Below the pieces are notes generated by a model. The model was given only the letters and a program-made list of their open reading frames with translations, had not been told where the DNA came from and did no database searches. From NCBI RefSeq assembly GCF_034190915.1, contig NW_026947496.1, forward strand, positions 34,766,001 through 34,830,000: 64,000 bases of DNA, in the 5' to 3' direction. This document shows, piece by piece, positions 1 through 12,704 of this stretch. Both the position numbers and the translations under genes were made by a program. Position 1 is the stretch's first letter. Each line of letters starts with the position of its first letter. Source of the DNA: Cavia porcellus. Its lineage: Eukaryota; Chordata; Mammalia; Rodentia; Caviidae.

Positions 1-1645
1 GACAGTTTAGCATGGTATATCAATCTGGGATGGAGGTTATTTTCTTTCAGGGCTTGGAATATTTCGCTCCAGGCTCTTCTTGACTTGATGGTTTGTGTCA
101 AGAAGTCTGCCGTGATTCTGATGGGCCTTCCTTTAAAGGTGATCTGTTTCTTGTCTCTAACAGCTTTTAATATTCTGTTCTTATATTGAATTTCTGGGAT
201 CTTGATTATTATATGCATGGGTATAGCTCTGTTTTGGCTGTAGGTGGCTGGAGTTCTGTAGGCCTCATACATCAGAGTATCATTTCCTTTTCCTATGTTT
301 GGGAAGTTTTCCTTAATTATTTCTGTCAATAGCCTTTGTATTTCCTTTGTTTGTAACCCCTGCTTCTTCATTCACATTTTTTATTCTCAAGTTATAGATC
401 CTCTTGTCGTCTTCTAGCCTTTGTATTGTTACTGTTTGATTCCTTGTTATTTTTAAAAAGTTTTTCCTTTCATAATCCCACATTGCAAACCTGTTCTCCA
501 GTTTGCATAACCTATCCTGTTTCTTTCAAGCAGTTTTGCCATCTTTCCATTCAGTTTTAATTTCCTGGTAATCTCTTTGAATCTGCTTCGTGTACTCTAT
601 ATTTTCTTTATATTCTTCATCAAATGGTTCTCTCCTTTGAGTTCCTCCCTTCTTCCCTTTGTGTCTTCTTGAGGGATGCTTAGCATCTCTTTTATTAATC
701 TTCTTGTATCTTGCTTTACTTGGCTAAATATTTCCCTTTTGAACTCATCTATGAGGTCCGGAAGAGACCTTTTTATGTCCACTGGTGCCATGTCTGATAT
801 TGCATGTTTGCTGTCCTCATTCTCCTTTGTATTTACCTGTCCTGGGTCAATGTTCTCAGGGTTGGGACCTGGGGACTTTTTCTTGTTGCTTCCTCTTCCC
901 ATCTTTTTTGTTTCTTCCAAGAGGCCCCAGTTTCTTTCTTTGTTGGTTACAATTCTTCTGAAGCATGCTGGCTAGGTGACCCTTCCCACTGCAGTGTGCT
1001 AGTGAATTGCAAACAGGGGCAGCATATGCTGGCCCCTCCCCTCCAGGTTAGTCAACCTGCTGAGGCCTTCACTGGATTAGGGTGCACCACCGCTGTAGGG
1101 AATTGATTTCAGATAACCTGTTGGGTCTCAGCCAGGTCACATAACCCTGGCCAGCGCACTCCACCAATCCCGTTCGGGAAGGGAACAACTGACTGAAGTC
1201 ATTGCTGCCACTTGTTCCTGCCATTCCTGCCCAGTCCCAGAATGTCATCAGTTGGAGCCCCCTTCTCTGTGGAATGGTTTTATTCCCATCACTCACCACA
1301 GGTCGATGCAGGTTCCCCACTAGCTCAGCTCTCCATTCGGTTCGCCGACTCCCGACCTTAGTATGACTGTTTCCAGTGAGTCAAAAAAGTGGGATTTCGG
1401 ATGGCTGGGTAAGTCGCCGCCACTGGGGTTCAGTGCTGCGGTGGGAGCACTGTTCCAATAGTAGCACCGGGACTGTGTGTTTGATTGGTTCTTCTCACCT
1501 CAATTTCTTCTTGGGACAAGAGAATTCATCTCCCTCTGTTCGGGACTCCCCATACTGTATTATGTTGAATTCTAAATTGACTATCTCAGGGAGCCTCTGC
1601 AGTCTGCTGTTATCTATCCGCCATCTTTGCTCCTCCAACTCTAGA
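1..1645 (-). mobile_element. L1-related element: 5' region and ORF1 start, cut by the window edge
   Basis: On the minus strand the element begins near 1645 with AAGATGGCGG, typical of L1 5' ends. It has a ~720-nt leader and opens ORF1 at 920. ORF1 starts with a basic, polar N-terminus and continues into a coiled-coil-like segment. A frameshift or stop at 597 breaks it, but homologous sequence continues to position 1. It matches the HAL1-like copy at 23.1-25.9 kb. The 3' part is outside the window, so whether it carried ORF2 is unknown. Confidence 0.8.
597..920 (-). pseudogene. L1/HAL1 ORF1 N-terminal fragment
   Basis: 107 codons of L1-type ORF1 protein, the RNA-binding chaperone of the retrotransposon particle. 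The fragment has the disordered basic N-terminus and the first coiled-coil heptads, and lines up with 23245-23390 of the other copy. It ends early because of an indel, after which the homologous frame continues in another phase. It is not functional. Confidence 0.75.
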
Positions 1646-1732
1646 TGTCACTACATAAAACCATGGGGGTAGGGGATCGTGACACCATTATCTCCCTTTT
1701 ACAATTAGGTATGAAGTAAGTATGTTCAATTC

Positions 1733-1824
1733 AGGGCTGGGGATTTAGCTCAGCGGCATAAGCACCTTGCAAGCAGGTGGTCGTGAGTTCGATCCCCAGT
1801 ACCGATTTAAAAAAAAAAAAAAAC
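1733..1824 (+). mobile_element. ID SINE, young subfamily
   Basis: tRNA-like head with box A and box B. A 4-nt deletion lies in the anticodon region. Flanked by perfect direct repeats AGTATGTTCAATTC at 1719-1732 and 1825-1838. Confidence 0.95.
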
Positions 1825-1839
1825 AGTATGTTCAATTCT

Positions 1840-4060
1840 AGTAACAAAGAGTTTTAAAGTCTTTGTGGGGATGTTCCATGATGAAATATACTATGATCCC
1901 TTAATGCAACAGAAAAACCAAGACTATTCTGAGGCTAACGTAGTAGTTTGGTCCAAAGCAGGGATGTACAAAATTAATTTTACTAACAGATTAAAACTAA
2001 GATTCCTTTGATATGCATATGTATGCAGATAGCCAGGGGGAAAAAAAACTCTCTAATTCTCTGTTTGTGCTTTCTGACCACTTATATAGACAATTTCAAA
2101 GGCTAAAAAGATGTTTCTATGTAGCAAGTCCACACCAAAGGAAGGAAATTAAACTACTAAATTATCATTCCTTTGTTTAGCAACAGTTTTCTGGTTGTCA
2201 AGGCAACAGCTACCTAAGGGTTATTCAGCATGGCAAACTTTTTTTTATCAATTTACTAAATGTCCTAGCTAATACCTAAAAATCACTGAACTCCATGGAA
2301 ACACTAAGACACCAAGAAATTTTTAAATTAGTTATTGGTGGATAAAAATCTTTCAAGATGCCAAAATGCCAGAGAAGCTTTTAAATACACAAAAGGATCA
2401 ACAGTAACCTCCCACAGCCCTGGACTATAGTATACCAAATATGTAAGTTTAGAAAACCAATAGTTAAACAGTTTATTCCAATGGCTGACTAACACTGACA
2501 TGCCTAGGAAACAGTCAGTTATTAAGATCTATAAAAAAGAAAATATGCTACATGGAATTTTATTGAGGTTGTTTGCTTAAAAATGTAAGGCATTCAAACT
2601 GGTTACAGTGTCAATGCAGTAAAAGAATCAGAATACAAGAAAAATAAATTTGATGCTGAAACGGAGTAATAAACACAGTGAGAATAAATCCATGAAAATG
2701 AATTTTAGAGGACAATGCAAAAGTAGTAGTAAAACAATAAATGGAGATAACTTCAACAAATAAATCAACGAAAAATACACCTCTAACCAGGCATGGTAGC
2801 ACATACTTGTAATCGAAGCATACAAGATGCTAAGACAATTGTGATTTTTGAGGCCAGCCTGGGCTACACAGTGAAACCTTGCGTCAAAAAGACATAAAAA
2901 GAAGAAAAAGGAACAAAATACACATACAGGGTATAACCCTTAAAAAGAGTTTAAAAACTACAATTTTTAGAACACATGTCAAGGAAATAAAGAAAATTAC
3001 ATAAGAGTAATTTTTGAATCTCTGGAGCCATCTCCTTTCTTCTGTATTGTGGTACAAAGGACATTAGGTGAGGGATAAGGACTGGGAAGGCGTAAGAACA
3101 TAGAAGACAGAGGCTGAGTAAGAGGTCTATGAGTGTCACACAAAAGTACAATCAGCATACTGGAAGATTTGTTACACTGACTAGGTAAAGTGGCTCATCA
3201 AATACAATGGTAGCTCAAGTCATGAACACTTTTTATTTTGAAACAATGTGATTTGCAAACAGAGTGGCAAAATTTTGTTTTTCTGAACTCTGCATCATGT
3301 GATGAACATGTGATGACAGACATTTTTTCCAGAATCACGGAATGAATTGTGAACCAAGATACCACTGTAAGTATATACACTGATGAAAACTGGGATATTG
3401 GTTCTCCTCACTGCTGAATAAATAACTTAAAAAGGAAGATCAAGAGGATAGCTCTACAGAAGTCAAAGAACTTGGTGTGACTTCAAAATATGGAATTCAT
3501 ATTTGTGTAATGGATACACATAAAGAAATACAGATATATGTGTACATGCATACTAGTATGTGTGCATGGGCATACGTATATATGATATATCCTTGTATTT
3601 TCCCACCTCTGAGCATGAAAAGCCAAGGAGCAAGTGACAAACCAGAAGGGCAAAAACAACAACAAAAGCCTAGCTCTTCATTTTGAAATCCCATTCTCCA
3701 TTAAAAAGAACAAAGGATCTTTTGAGAAATGGCTGATTTCAAGGGTGGCAGGGAAAAACACGGGATGAATCAAAAACATCTTGTGCCAGGAAATTAGAAA
3801 TGGGTAAATAAAGTTAAGAAATAGGAAGATGGGTATTTCAAAAGATCATATAGGAGATACTTTGAAGGAGGTCCTACTGGTCAAATGTGGTACACTGAGT
3901 ATCAAAATCAGTAGTAGCTACTTTATTATCTTGATACAGCTGCATATGTATGTCAAACTCATCAATCTAATAATCTATATTTCTATATTCTAAAGTAATT
4001 ATACCTCAGCTTGAAAATGGTATCAATCCACTCAATACAACTAAGTTTACAGGACCATAT
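1840..4060. other. Intronic stretch, mostly unique
   Basis: AT-rich with no coding signal. One plus-strand B1 lies at 2785-2892, without the internal duplication seen in others. Nothing else is recognisable. Confidence 0.5.
2785..2892 (+). mobile_element. B1 SINE
   Basis: 7SL-derived: starts near CCAGGCATGGTAGCACA and contains GAGGCCAGCCTGGGCTAC, with an A-rich tail. Confidence 0.8.
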
Positions 4061-4064
4061 TCAC

Positions 4065-4105
4065 ATGAATGAATGAATGAATGAATGAATGAATGAATGA
4101 ATGAA
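4065..4105 (+). repeat. (GAAT)n microsatellite
   Basis: About ten tandem GAAT units, followed by degenerate ones up to about 4122. Confidence 0.95.
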
Positions 4106-4693
4106 CAAATGACTGAATGAATTTGTTTGGCTTTTTAAAAAACAGTATAGTGGTAGAGTTCAGGCTGGCTTGAAACTCAAGATGCTACCTGACTCAGCCT
4201 CTTGAGTATCACTATAGTAAACAACTGAATTTTTAAGATGTAGACAAAAGCAAGCTCATCCTTTACTAAAACAGTAAATATAGGAAGGCTGATTGAAACA
4301 GAGAATAATCATTTCATAATCATCATAAAAGTAACTGACTCAGCAGATGCCAAGCTGATGGAGGTTTAATGAACAAGATATTGACATGATCTTAATCAGT
4401 GATGGAACTATGCAATGCACTAAAAATAAAAAGAACAACCTTTCTGTGATATATCTAATAAGAGTGACTCTAGTGATAAACATTAAGCAAATCAAAGTTG
4501 AATTTATTCTACACAATATAGTTTGCAGTCCTTAAAATTCTGAAGGGTGTGAACTATGAGCAAATTTACAAATTGAAATAATCTGAAGAGACAACCAATC
4601 AACCAATTACAACCTGTGTTCCTAGACAGAAGCTAGGACCAGAAAATAAAAGAAGAATGTTCTTTGTTAGAAATCATACTCTAAAATATTTAG

Positions 4694-4772
4694 TGATGGG
4701 GGAGGAAGACGTGGAGGGAGGAGGGGACGAAAAGGAGGAAGGGAAGGGGGAAGGGGAGGGAGGGAGAGGGAG
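4694..4772 (+). repeat. GGA-rich purine tract
   Basis: Almost pure G/A on the plus strand for about 80 nt with irregular GGA/GGGA units. The proline-rich frames on the other strand are artefacts of it. Confidence 0.9.
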
Positions 4773-5239
4773 TACATACATAACAATTGATTTGTAATGT
4801 AACAACTGGTCATGATGGTGAAAGAGACCACATGAATTCTTTGTACTGTAAATGAGATTACTTGAAAATACATCATTTAAAACTATTATATATTTTGGGG
4901 GCACTTACCATATTTTTCCATGAATTATCTGCTTAGGTTAAACTATCTGAGCTACTCATTTTTTAAAAGTAAGTAATAAAATTTAAACCCTCCCTAGAAT
5001 ACAAAAATCTTTTCTGGATATTATTTGTAATTATTAAAATTCTTAAAAGTTAAGTCACTTTAAAGGACAGAGTAACAAGTTACTTTAAAACAAATTTTAC
5101 AACCACCTCTACTGCATATTCAGATATTAACATAAAGGTATCTATATATTCATGGAAATTAAAATGACAGACACTTTTATGAAAAATTTCAACAGCAGCA
5201 AAGAGGTAAGAGAGAAGGAAAATAATGGATTAAATGGTA

Positions 5240-5545
5240 ATTGCCCACTGTATTGTAATGGTTAGGGTAAACTGTCAAACTTGACTGGCTTTGGAATCAA
5301 CCCATGAAATTGGTGAAACCCAGTTCTTTAGTCTTTCCTCTCAGGCACTATTCCCTCTGATTCAGCTTCTCTACCACTATAACTACACAGCTTTGCTACA
5401 CCATGTTCTTCAATTATGGTATTCCTGCCTCGGAGCCAAATAACCATGAACTGAACGCCCCCAAAAAACAGTGAGCCAAATTAAACCTGTTTTTCAAGTT
5501 TTGGGTGTCAGGTATATTGTGTCTAACAAAGAAAATACTCATATT
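5240..5545 (+). mobile_element. Ancient interspersed repeat, MaLR-like 3' end
   Basis: The 3' part contains GTGAGCCAAATTAAACC followed by a TCAGGTAT-like ending, as in MaLR LTRs. The 5' part has a CTGTCAAACTTGACTGG motif known from other old repeats. Family uncertain. Confidence 0.4.
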
Positions 5546-6339
5546 TAAGACCTACTAGGAGTAGAGATGTAGAAAGGTGCTGGGTTCAGTCCCCAGCACC
5601 TAAACACATACACGTGAGACACAGCTGTAAAAATAAAAAATAAAAAAAAAGACATAGTTATATATGCAAAAAGCAAAAGATATCTCTTATCTAACATGAA
5701 AAATAGCAAATTTACTTTGCCCTCAGAAGTTCTTATTTGTTGTCTTGCTAAGGAGGTCAAAACCTTATTCAAATACAAATCAGTAGTCTTTTTAGTAACA
5801 TCATATTTAAAAGATATTTAAACTCTAATGATCTAGAAATCAGAGAAGCCTAGTGATAAAGTCAGTTCAAAAACTAAAATACAAAAAGAAGCTATAACTG
5901 GCACCATTATGGCTTACCTATACCTTGGGCATGTTATTAAGTTCTACTAGCAAGAATTAGCAAAGTAGTAGTAGAACATTTTACAATACAAGAAGTCACA
6001 AAAGATGAATCAAGTGAATGTTTTTCATTAATAAAAATTCTAAATCTATCAACCAAGTTTACATCCTATTTTACACCCTAAATAATATGACCTTAAGTCA
6101 TTAATATAACCACTGATCACTTCAAAAATCTATCAATAACTTGTCCAGAGACCCCCCCAAAACTGACCCACAAAATATAAACTCTTGAAGTCACAGGATT
6201 TATTCTTATTTCAGAGCTCTAATGTAATGCTACAATACTCTCTGCTATAATCATAAACTGGCTTTGTCCTAAATATACAAACATTTCATAATGTTTTATC
6301 AAATATATTTTCTTTAGAGAGGTATCTTAAATTGAAAGG

Positions 6340-6475
6340 TAAAAAGCACACTCTTTGGAATTAGAATACTTAAATTCAGGCTCCAGGTCCCTAATTTACC
6401 ACTTTATTATTCTTTGGACACTAAGTTCTCTAAATCTAGCTTCACATTTATAAGGTGAATTTGACTGTAATAAAA
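6340..6475 (+). repeat. MIR SINE relic
   Basis: Degenerate match to the MIR core: TTGGAATTAGAATAC, then TCAGGCTCCAG, then ACTTTATTATTCTTTGGACA. Old tRNA-derived SINE. Confidence 0.5.
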
Positions 6476-6967
6476 AATATATTTTTATATTATACATTAC
6501 ATATTATTTATTTAAATATAAATTAGTTATACAGCAGTACCTCAGTTTGCTGCATGGAAAGAATTAAGTTTGTGAATACCATTGTATATTATAGTTGTGA
6601 ACTTAGATTTATTTTTAAAAAAAATCAAATGTAAGGTTCCTGACACATTCAATATACATTCAATAAACGTTTCATTTACTTTTCTAGCACGCACTCTTTT
6701 TAAAGCAAATTTTGTACTCAATCAGATAATGTAGAAATTAACAACAGAAACAGCTTGAGAATAGGTATGAGCAGCTACTAAAGAATATAGGGTTAGGCAA
6801 ATGAATGACAGGGTATTTCTACAAGCATCAATTTTATTTGACTAGCTCAGGTGATTTCCCAAATCTTCTGGAAAAATGTTTTCTAGAATCTCAAATTCCT
6901 AGGAATTATATGTAACCAAGTGTCCTGGAATGACAAAAAAGATGATCAACACTGTTACACAAACCTG

Positions 6968-7064
6968 TATTTGTTGTTTGTTTTGAAACAAGGTCTCATT
7001 ATGTAGTTCAGGCTTGTCTTGACTACGCAACCAGGCTGGCATCACCACACCAACCTGGTCTGTT
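6968..7064 (-). mobile_element. B1 SINE fragment
   Basis: Reads on the plus strand as GAAACAAGGTCTCATTATG, then TTCAGGCTTGTCTTGA, the complement of a truncated B1. Confidence 0.65.
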
Positions 7065-7856
7065 CTTAAATTTTCACACCCCCTCCTTGTAGTGATGATA
7101 AATTATTTTTATGTAATTGAAATTTATAAGGAGAAAGTTTCATGTTTCATCTGTGTTGCTTTTAATTGTAAATCACACTAAGAAAGAAAAAATGCTGTCA
7201 CTTCAAATAAAGTATATGATCAACTGACTTCTGGGATGCACTGTGACTTCAGCAATGTTAAAATTTAGAGAATATATGCTTTCAACCTGCTCATACATGA
7301 GTACAAAACCCAACAAATTTACAAGCTAATTTCACAACCCAATAAAATTTATGAAATTTAAATAGCAATAATTCAATAGGATGATCATTTTGCAAAAACC
7401 ACATACAATTAAAACATGACAAGTTACTTGGGACCAGCATGCTTTTAATGTTAAGCTAACAAACCAAATTTCTGCCAGTTTTCTCTCCCAACATTCAGTG
7501 TCCAGGTACTGTCTATTTAAACATCTGCAAAATCAATTGCCAGCCAGATCAATGTTGTTTCATGAGGTAGGAACATATTACTTATTACAAATTATCAACC
7601 TTTTCTCATTAAACATAGGACAACTGAAGTAATACTACTAAAAACTTGATTGTCAAACATAAAAGGCAACTGCAGAAATTGAAAAAGCAGTTATCAGTTA
7701 TCCAGATGTAGAGAACCCACAAGATGTTGACATTAAAGCTTTTTAGCCCTCTATGAATTGAAAGTAATTGAAGATAAAATAAGGTGATAAATATATACCT
7801 TTTGTATATTTTTAATTTAGTATTAGCTATCAAAAATAACTGAACAATTTTTAGAT

Positions 7857-7938
7857 TTGGGGGGGTACCAGGGATCAAACTCATGACCTCAGTGCTTGCA
7901 AAGCAGGCAGTTATGCCACTGAGCTATATCCCCAGCCC
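7857..7938 (-). mobile_element. ID SINE
   Basis: Complement of an ID head: GGTACCAGGGATCAAACTC to GAGCTATATCCCCAGCCC. Confidence 0.9.
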
Positions 7939-8427
7939 TGAACAACTTTTAAATTCTCAGAATTTGCAAACTAGACCCAAAAGAATTTCTAAGAAGTCCA
8001 TTCTGACATATCCTCATATAGATGTAACAGGATTTAGAAAAATGAGGATAGAATTTGTACACAGAATACCTTGCATATGACCCTACTGGAACCTGTTGGG
8101 TGACTCCAAATCTCAATTTATCTATTTTTACAAAGAGAATAAATATCACCTACCATAAAAGTGATTACAATCCTCTTACTAATTCAAAAGAAAAATATAA
8201 CACTAACCAGAAATAATTCAACTAGAGTAACTGTTCCATAAATACCAGTTAAATGAATGAATGAACCAATCAATCAAATCAAAACTATTATGTTCTTGGC
8301 TAGGTGCCCAGAATATTTATATATATTTTACTTCTGCCTTGAAAAACATCATGATTCCACTAGAAACAATGATCCTCTTAAAAAACTTAAGTATTTAAAG
8401 GCAATTTTTCAAAAAAAGATCCTCAGA

Positions 8428-8515
8428 GCAGGGGGAATTAGCTCAGTGGCATATGCACCTGCCTGGCAAATGTGAGGTCGTGAGTTCGATCCCCAGTACC
8501 AGGGGAAAAAAAAAA
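8428..8515 (+). mobile_element. ID SINE, GGCAAATG-type subfamily
   Basis: Box A TAGCTCAGTGG and box B GTTCGATCC intact. The anticodon loop is of the GCCTGGCAAATG type, and an A tail follows GTACCAGGGG. Confidence 0.9.
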
Positions 8516-8659
8516 TCTTCAAAGTTTGTGACAATGAAAAGACTAATTGGACAGACTTAATACTACATATTCCAGTTATCATGATTTAGATGGGCCACAT
8601 GGGAAAAAGAGGTTGCCAAACACTTCAAGTGCAAAAACTCCATGTGAAATCTCAACATC

Positions 8660-8840
8660 TTTGAGCAACTATCTCTAAGATGATAATATGTAACCTATTA
8701 ACTGGTGATTTCTTACTGTTTTTTGTTTTGGTTTTTTTTTTTTTTTTTTTTTTTTGTAGTTCTGTATTACTTGTACCCTTACACCGCTTTGTTTTGTTTT
8801 TTCTCTTTTTCGTTTTAAATAAAATTAAAAAAAAAAAAAA
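8660..8840 (+). mobile_element. 5'-truncated L1/HAL1 3' end with target-site duplication
   Basis: 181 nt flanked by perfect repeats GAAATCTCAACATC (8646-8659 and 8841-8854) and ending in a long A tail. The body carries one copy of the 3' unit seen in the HAL1-like element (GAGCAACTATCTCTAAGATG to TGATTTCTTACTG) and a T-rich segment. Confidence 0.85.
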
Positions 8841-8914
8841 GAAATCTCAACATCATACAAGCCAAACTTTTCAAAGATGGTGCTGAAAATAGAATTTCAA
8901 CTTTATACAAAAAG

Positions 8915-9893
8915 AAACTTCCAAGAAGATGGCGGAGTGGTGTGAGCGGCAGAAAAAGAGCTTCTCCAAGATTTGTGGTCCAGACACTGGAATATACAAC
9001 ATGAGGGAGAGAAGCAGGAGGGAAATAGGATCTGAAGTGAGACTACGGAGAGAGATAACCAGGAACTCAGCAAAACTGAGAGAGAGATAACCCAGGAACT
9101 CAGCAAAAACAAGAAGACCAGGCCTGCCACTGGGGATCCAGGAGAAGCCATCACATCCCCCACAGTGAGTCAGCAAGGCAGGCCAGAAGAAGTCATGCTC
9201 CTCAGGAAGCTTACGACTGCAGGTCCAGAGAAGAAACCATGTCCCTCAGCGAGTCTGCTGCTGGAGGAGAGGAGGCCACAAGCCCGGAAGCATTGGTGAG
9301 TCTCCCTCTGCTCCACTGCCCTAAAAACCTTGGATCAGAGTAATCCAGGTGCCTAGCCCAATTCCATGCATTGAGGGCACAGAGCCAGAGCAGAAAGCAT
9401 CCAGGACTTGCCAGCTGGCTGATTTGGGGGAGCACAGGAAAATGTCAGGATAAAGGAAAAAGGTGCAGTTGTGAACTTCCAGTCCATCTAGAACAAGTCC
9501 ATGAGACATAGACACAAAAGAAATTGGAAGTCACATACCTGAAATTTCTAAAATGATAGAAACTGAAGTAAAGAAACAACTTAGGGTTTTTTGTTTGATT
9601 AATTTTGCATGCCTATATCTCACCCAGAAGCAGTCCAAGAGACTAAGAGGCATAGAAGACATAAGAAATTTCTGAAATGGTAGAAACCAAAGTAAAGAAA
9701 CAACTTAGGGCTTGTATTGTTTGATCAACTTTGTACGCCTGTATCTGGTAGTCTGAGCACCTACTTAGAGGATAACAATGTGCAATATAGTTACTATTGT
9801 TGATTTTCTACTGTCTTGCTTTTGAAATCCAAGATCATGCTCATTGTTTTATCCATTTTGTTTTGTTCTCTTTAAAATAAACAATAAGCTCCT
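8915..9893 (+). mobile_element. Short L1-related element: L1 5' leader joined to HAL1-like 3' end, no ORFs
   Basis: It starts with AAGATGGCGGAGTGG, typical of this family's 5' end, and ends with the family's 3' unit and a TTTTGTTCTCTTTAAAAT terminus. There is neither ORF1 nor ORF2 between them. Near the 3' end a ~124-nt segment is tandemly duplicated (from 9541 and from 9665, about 85% alike). This is either an internally deleted copy or a non-autonomous derivative. Confidence 0.7.
9541..9788 (+). repeat. Imperfect 124-nt tandem duplication
   Basis: GAAATTTCTAAAATGATAGA at 9541 recurs as GAAATTTCTGAAATGGTAGA at 9665, and similarity continues through CAACTTAGGG and CCTGTATCT-like ends. Confidence 0.85.
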
Positions 9894-10224
9894 AGACTAC
9901 AGAACAAGATCCTGATTTAAAAAGATTACCTTCAGTCCACTGATCTACTACTATTCTTTTCTCACTGAATTAAATTACTGAACAACTGAAAAACTGTGCT
10001 TTTACATTTCATTACAACACAAAGTCGAATACTTAGAACATCAATTTTAAAGAATAAAATCATTTACAATAATGTATGGTCTTTGTTGTCTATGCAGTCT
10101 TAATTTGTATTACAGCTCTATCACTAGGTAGAACTTTCTGACACATCTCATCAAAAGAATTCCTTTACTATGTTATAGATGATTGTCCTATAACAAGATA
10201 CAGTAATACTAAAAACAAAAACGT

Positions 10225-10401
10225 AGGGCTAGGTACGGAGTGTAGGCCTGTAATCCCAGAACTTTGGGAGATTGAGGTAGGGGAGGGATCCTTCTGGGCA
10301 ACTCAGAAACTTAGTGAAACCCTTTCTCAAAAAAGTAAAAAGGGCTGGTGATGTAGCCAGTCCAAAAGCCCTGGGTTCAATCCCCCAGTACTGCAAGCAT
10401 G
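10225..10401 (+). mobile_element. B1-dID dimeric SINE
   Basis: A B1 monomer with an A-rich linker is joined to an ID-like half (GGGCTGGTGATGTAGCC to GGTTCAATCCCCCAGTAC). The ID half lacks part of the anticodon region, as is typical of dID. Confidence 0.8.
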
Positions 10402-10544
10402 TGTAAAAGAAGTCAGGTAGTTTCAAATGCCTTCTTATGTGCATTTTGCTGTTTAGGTTTTTCTCCTGATCACTCTCCCATCGTCTTTCAGGTTTTCAAT
10501 TGCAGCAGTAACTGCCTTTTACTTGGACACATCTTGTACTAACT

Positions 10545-10633
10545 AGAGACTGATGAGCTGGAGATTTCACTTAGCAGCTTTAAGCACATGCCTGGCAGCC
10601 AAGAGGTCATGAGTTCAATCCTCAGTACCAATA
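10545..10633 (+). mobile_element. ID-like SINE (diverged)
   Basis: GCTGGAGATTTCACTTAGCA leads to GAGTTCAATCCTCAGTACCA. It ends in a GA-rich simple repeat that grew from the tail. Confidence 0.7.
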
Positions 10634-10638
10634 AATAG

Positions 10639-10641
10639 GTG

Positions 10642-10677
<36 letters not shown>

Positions 10678-10732
10678 GGGAGGCAAAGAGATGGGGGGAG
10701 GGAGGAAGAGACAGACAGACAGACAACAGATA
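10639..10732 (+). repeat. (GA)n and (CAGA)n simple repeat
   Basis: About fifteen GA units, then GGGAGG-rich sequence, then four CAGA units. Confidence 0.95.
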
Positions 10733-11529
10733 GACTGACTGCTAAAAGGGATAAGGTGAAACCATTGCAGGAGAGATACAGAAAAACATGCTGAGGTCAA
10801 CACGCATCTCCTGATTCTCCATCTAGAGTCTTACTGTTAGATCATACTGATGTCAAGTCACCAGAAAATTACTATTGTGTCAAAGTCAGTATCAGATTTT
10901 TTAAACTGAGTCTGCCTCCTCTTCTTTCTGTACTTCCTAAAGTAGGACACAAGATGTCATTAGCAATGGCAAACAGGAAAGATTTATAACAGGTACTCTG
11001 CAATACTTGATTTTGCCTTTCATTGAGATCTGAGAAGTAAACAGACTCTTGTAGCATTCTAGTAGGACAGTTTACATTATTAAGAGCGTTCATCATCAGA
11101 CTTGGAGTTTTAAAAATTATGCCAATGAAAGGAGTTACTAGGTTATTTACCTACCTGGAGATCCCATGTGAGTTAGTTCGTTTTCAGAATTTCATTATCA
11201 AACCTGCTTCCTCCTATGGTTATCATGTCCATCTAGACACCAATTAAACTTTTGTCTCCCTAGTTATTTCCTGATTCTGAGATAATGAAAAACATTTCTA
11301 TGACATCCTTTCCCATAGCATTTCCAGTGGAAGAGAAAGACCAATAAAGCACTTAAAAGAAATTCTAGTTCTCATTACTCAAGTTAGATGAAAAATTCCA
11401 GATGATATGACATGGATTCACAGAGTGCACAAAAAGTACTGAACTTTTACAGCATGCTGTATTTAGGTTATGACTGTACTAGGGGACTGTGTGGCTCACA
11501 ATACTAGTGTAAACATGAATTTATGATCA

Positions 11530-11745
11530 TAAAATAGAAAAGTGGTTCCCATTGTGGGTTCCCAACAGCAACACCATCAGCATCACTTAGCAACTTGTTA
11601 GAAGTACAAATTCTCAGGCTCTACTCAAATACCAGAAATTAGAAACTCTAGGGGAAGAAACCAAGACTTTTTTAGAAAGTTGTCCAGGGGATTCTGATGC
11701 ATCACACTGACTGAGAAACAATAAGCTTCTCCAGGTCTTAAATAG
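11530..11745 (+). mobile_element. MER5-type hAT-Charlie DNA transposon relic
   Basis: AGTGGTTCCCATTGTGGGTT at one end and GACTGAGAAACAATAAGC at the other. The interior has CATCAGCATCACTTAGCAAC, TCTCAGGCTCTACTC and GATTCTGATGCATCAC, all in MER5 order. Confidence 0.75.
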
Positions 11746-12700
11746 ATTCTCAATAGTTAACAAAATCCATTTAGTTTTCTGATCCATAGGAGAAATTTTA
11801 AGAAGAGAATGAACAAAATATTGATACTGTTAAAAGACCTAAAAGATGTCACGATAATGACAAGGAAAAAGAAATATAATAGTCACATAAAATAAGGCAA
11901 TAAAAAGCAAAATTTTACTTAAACTTAATTGCTCTGAGTACATTCTAGCACAAAAATTGTAAATTGAGGGAAAAAGCATTAATATACACAAAAAGTCAGG
12001 AAATGGAAAGCTAATGCTGCTCTCCCCGTACAGAAGAATTAACAGTAGGCCTAAGGCAACTCTCAGAAAGGCCTGCTTGCAAAGCTGTCCTTTAGCTGGC
12101 TTTTGGGAATTTACAAGAACCTGGATTTCAGAAGAATTCTCACCATTAGTTGATAAAGAGTAGCTCATTGTGCCTGTGCATGTACAAACAAAATGGTTTA
12201 TGCTGAACACCTGCTTTTCATTCTCAAGAGTCTGAAATTCCGGTATGTGCCAGGCATGGGGTGCCTATGATACCAGCTGCCAACAAAACCCTGTGCACTG
12301 AGTCACTTAACAAGTTTCTCCCAGGTAGTAACGTTTCACTTGCATTGTCACAATTTCTTGCTGGGGGAATTAAGTGTCTTCCATGACTACTGGGAGAAGT
12401 TGTACCTGGTTTCCCCCAGACTTCAGTCCAGGTACTTTCTTCTTTTTTGCTGAGATTTGTATCATTCTGTTGTAACAAAACACTATAAACAACAAGCAAC
12501 ACACTAAGCTACAAGATTTCTCCTGGCTAATTACATTACCAATTGTGAGATGGCATTGGGAATCTTCAGTACATGCTCTTAGTTCTATAATAAATGAGCT
12601 CTCTTCTGCAGTCACATACAAAATAAAAACACAACTGCTTCTATTAAATCTGACATGTTTGTGTTTTTACTTGATCCAATTAACAAAACAATTCAGTATT
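11746..12700. other. Intronic stretch, unassigned
   Basis: A 123-codon open frame on the minus strand (11839-12210) has no recognisable domain, and a further moderately GC-rich segment lies at 12230-12530. No splice-bounded exon was found. Confidence 0.4.
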
Positions 12701-12704
12701 ACTG

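Noticed and set aside
1733..1824. tRNA-Ala-like genes at this and many other positions
   Set aside because: They carry A tails and target-site duplications, and the T stem does not pair, so they are ID SINEs and not tRNA genes.
4667..4904. Proline-rich frames
   Set aside because: Translation of the GGA-rich purine tract on the opposite strand.
11839..12210. 123-codon minus-strand frame as a possible gene
   Set aside because: No recognised domain, no splice sites bounding it and no similarity I can name; left as unassigned intron.
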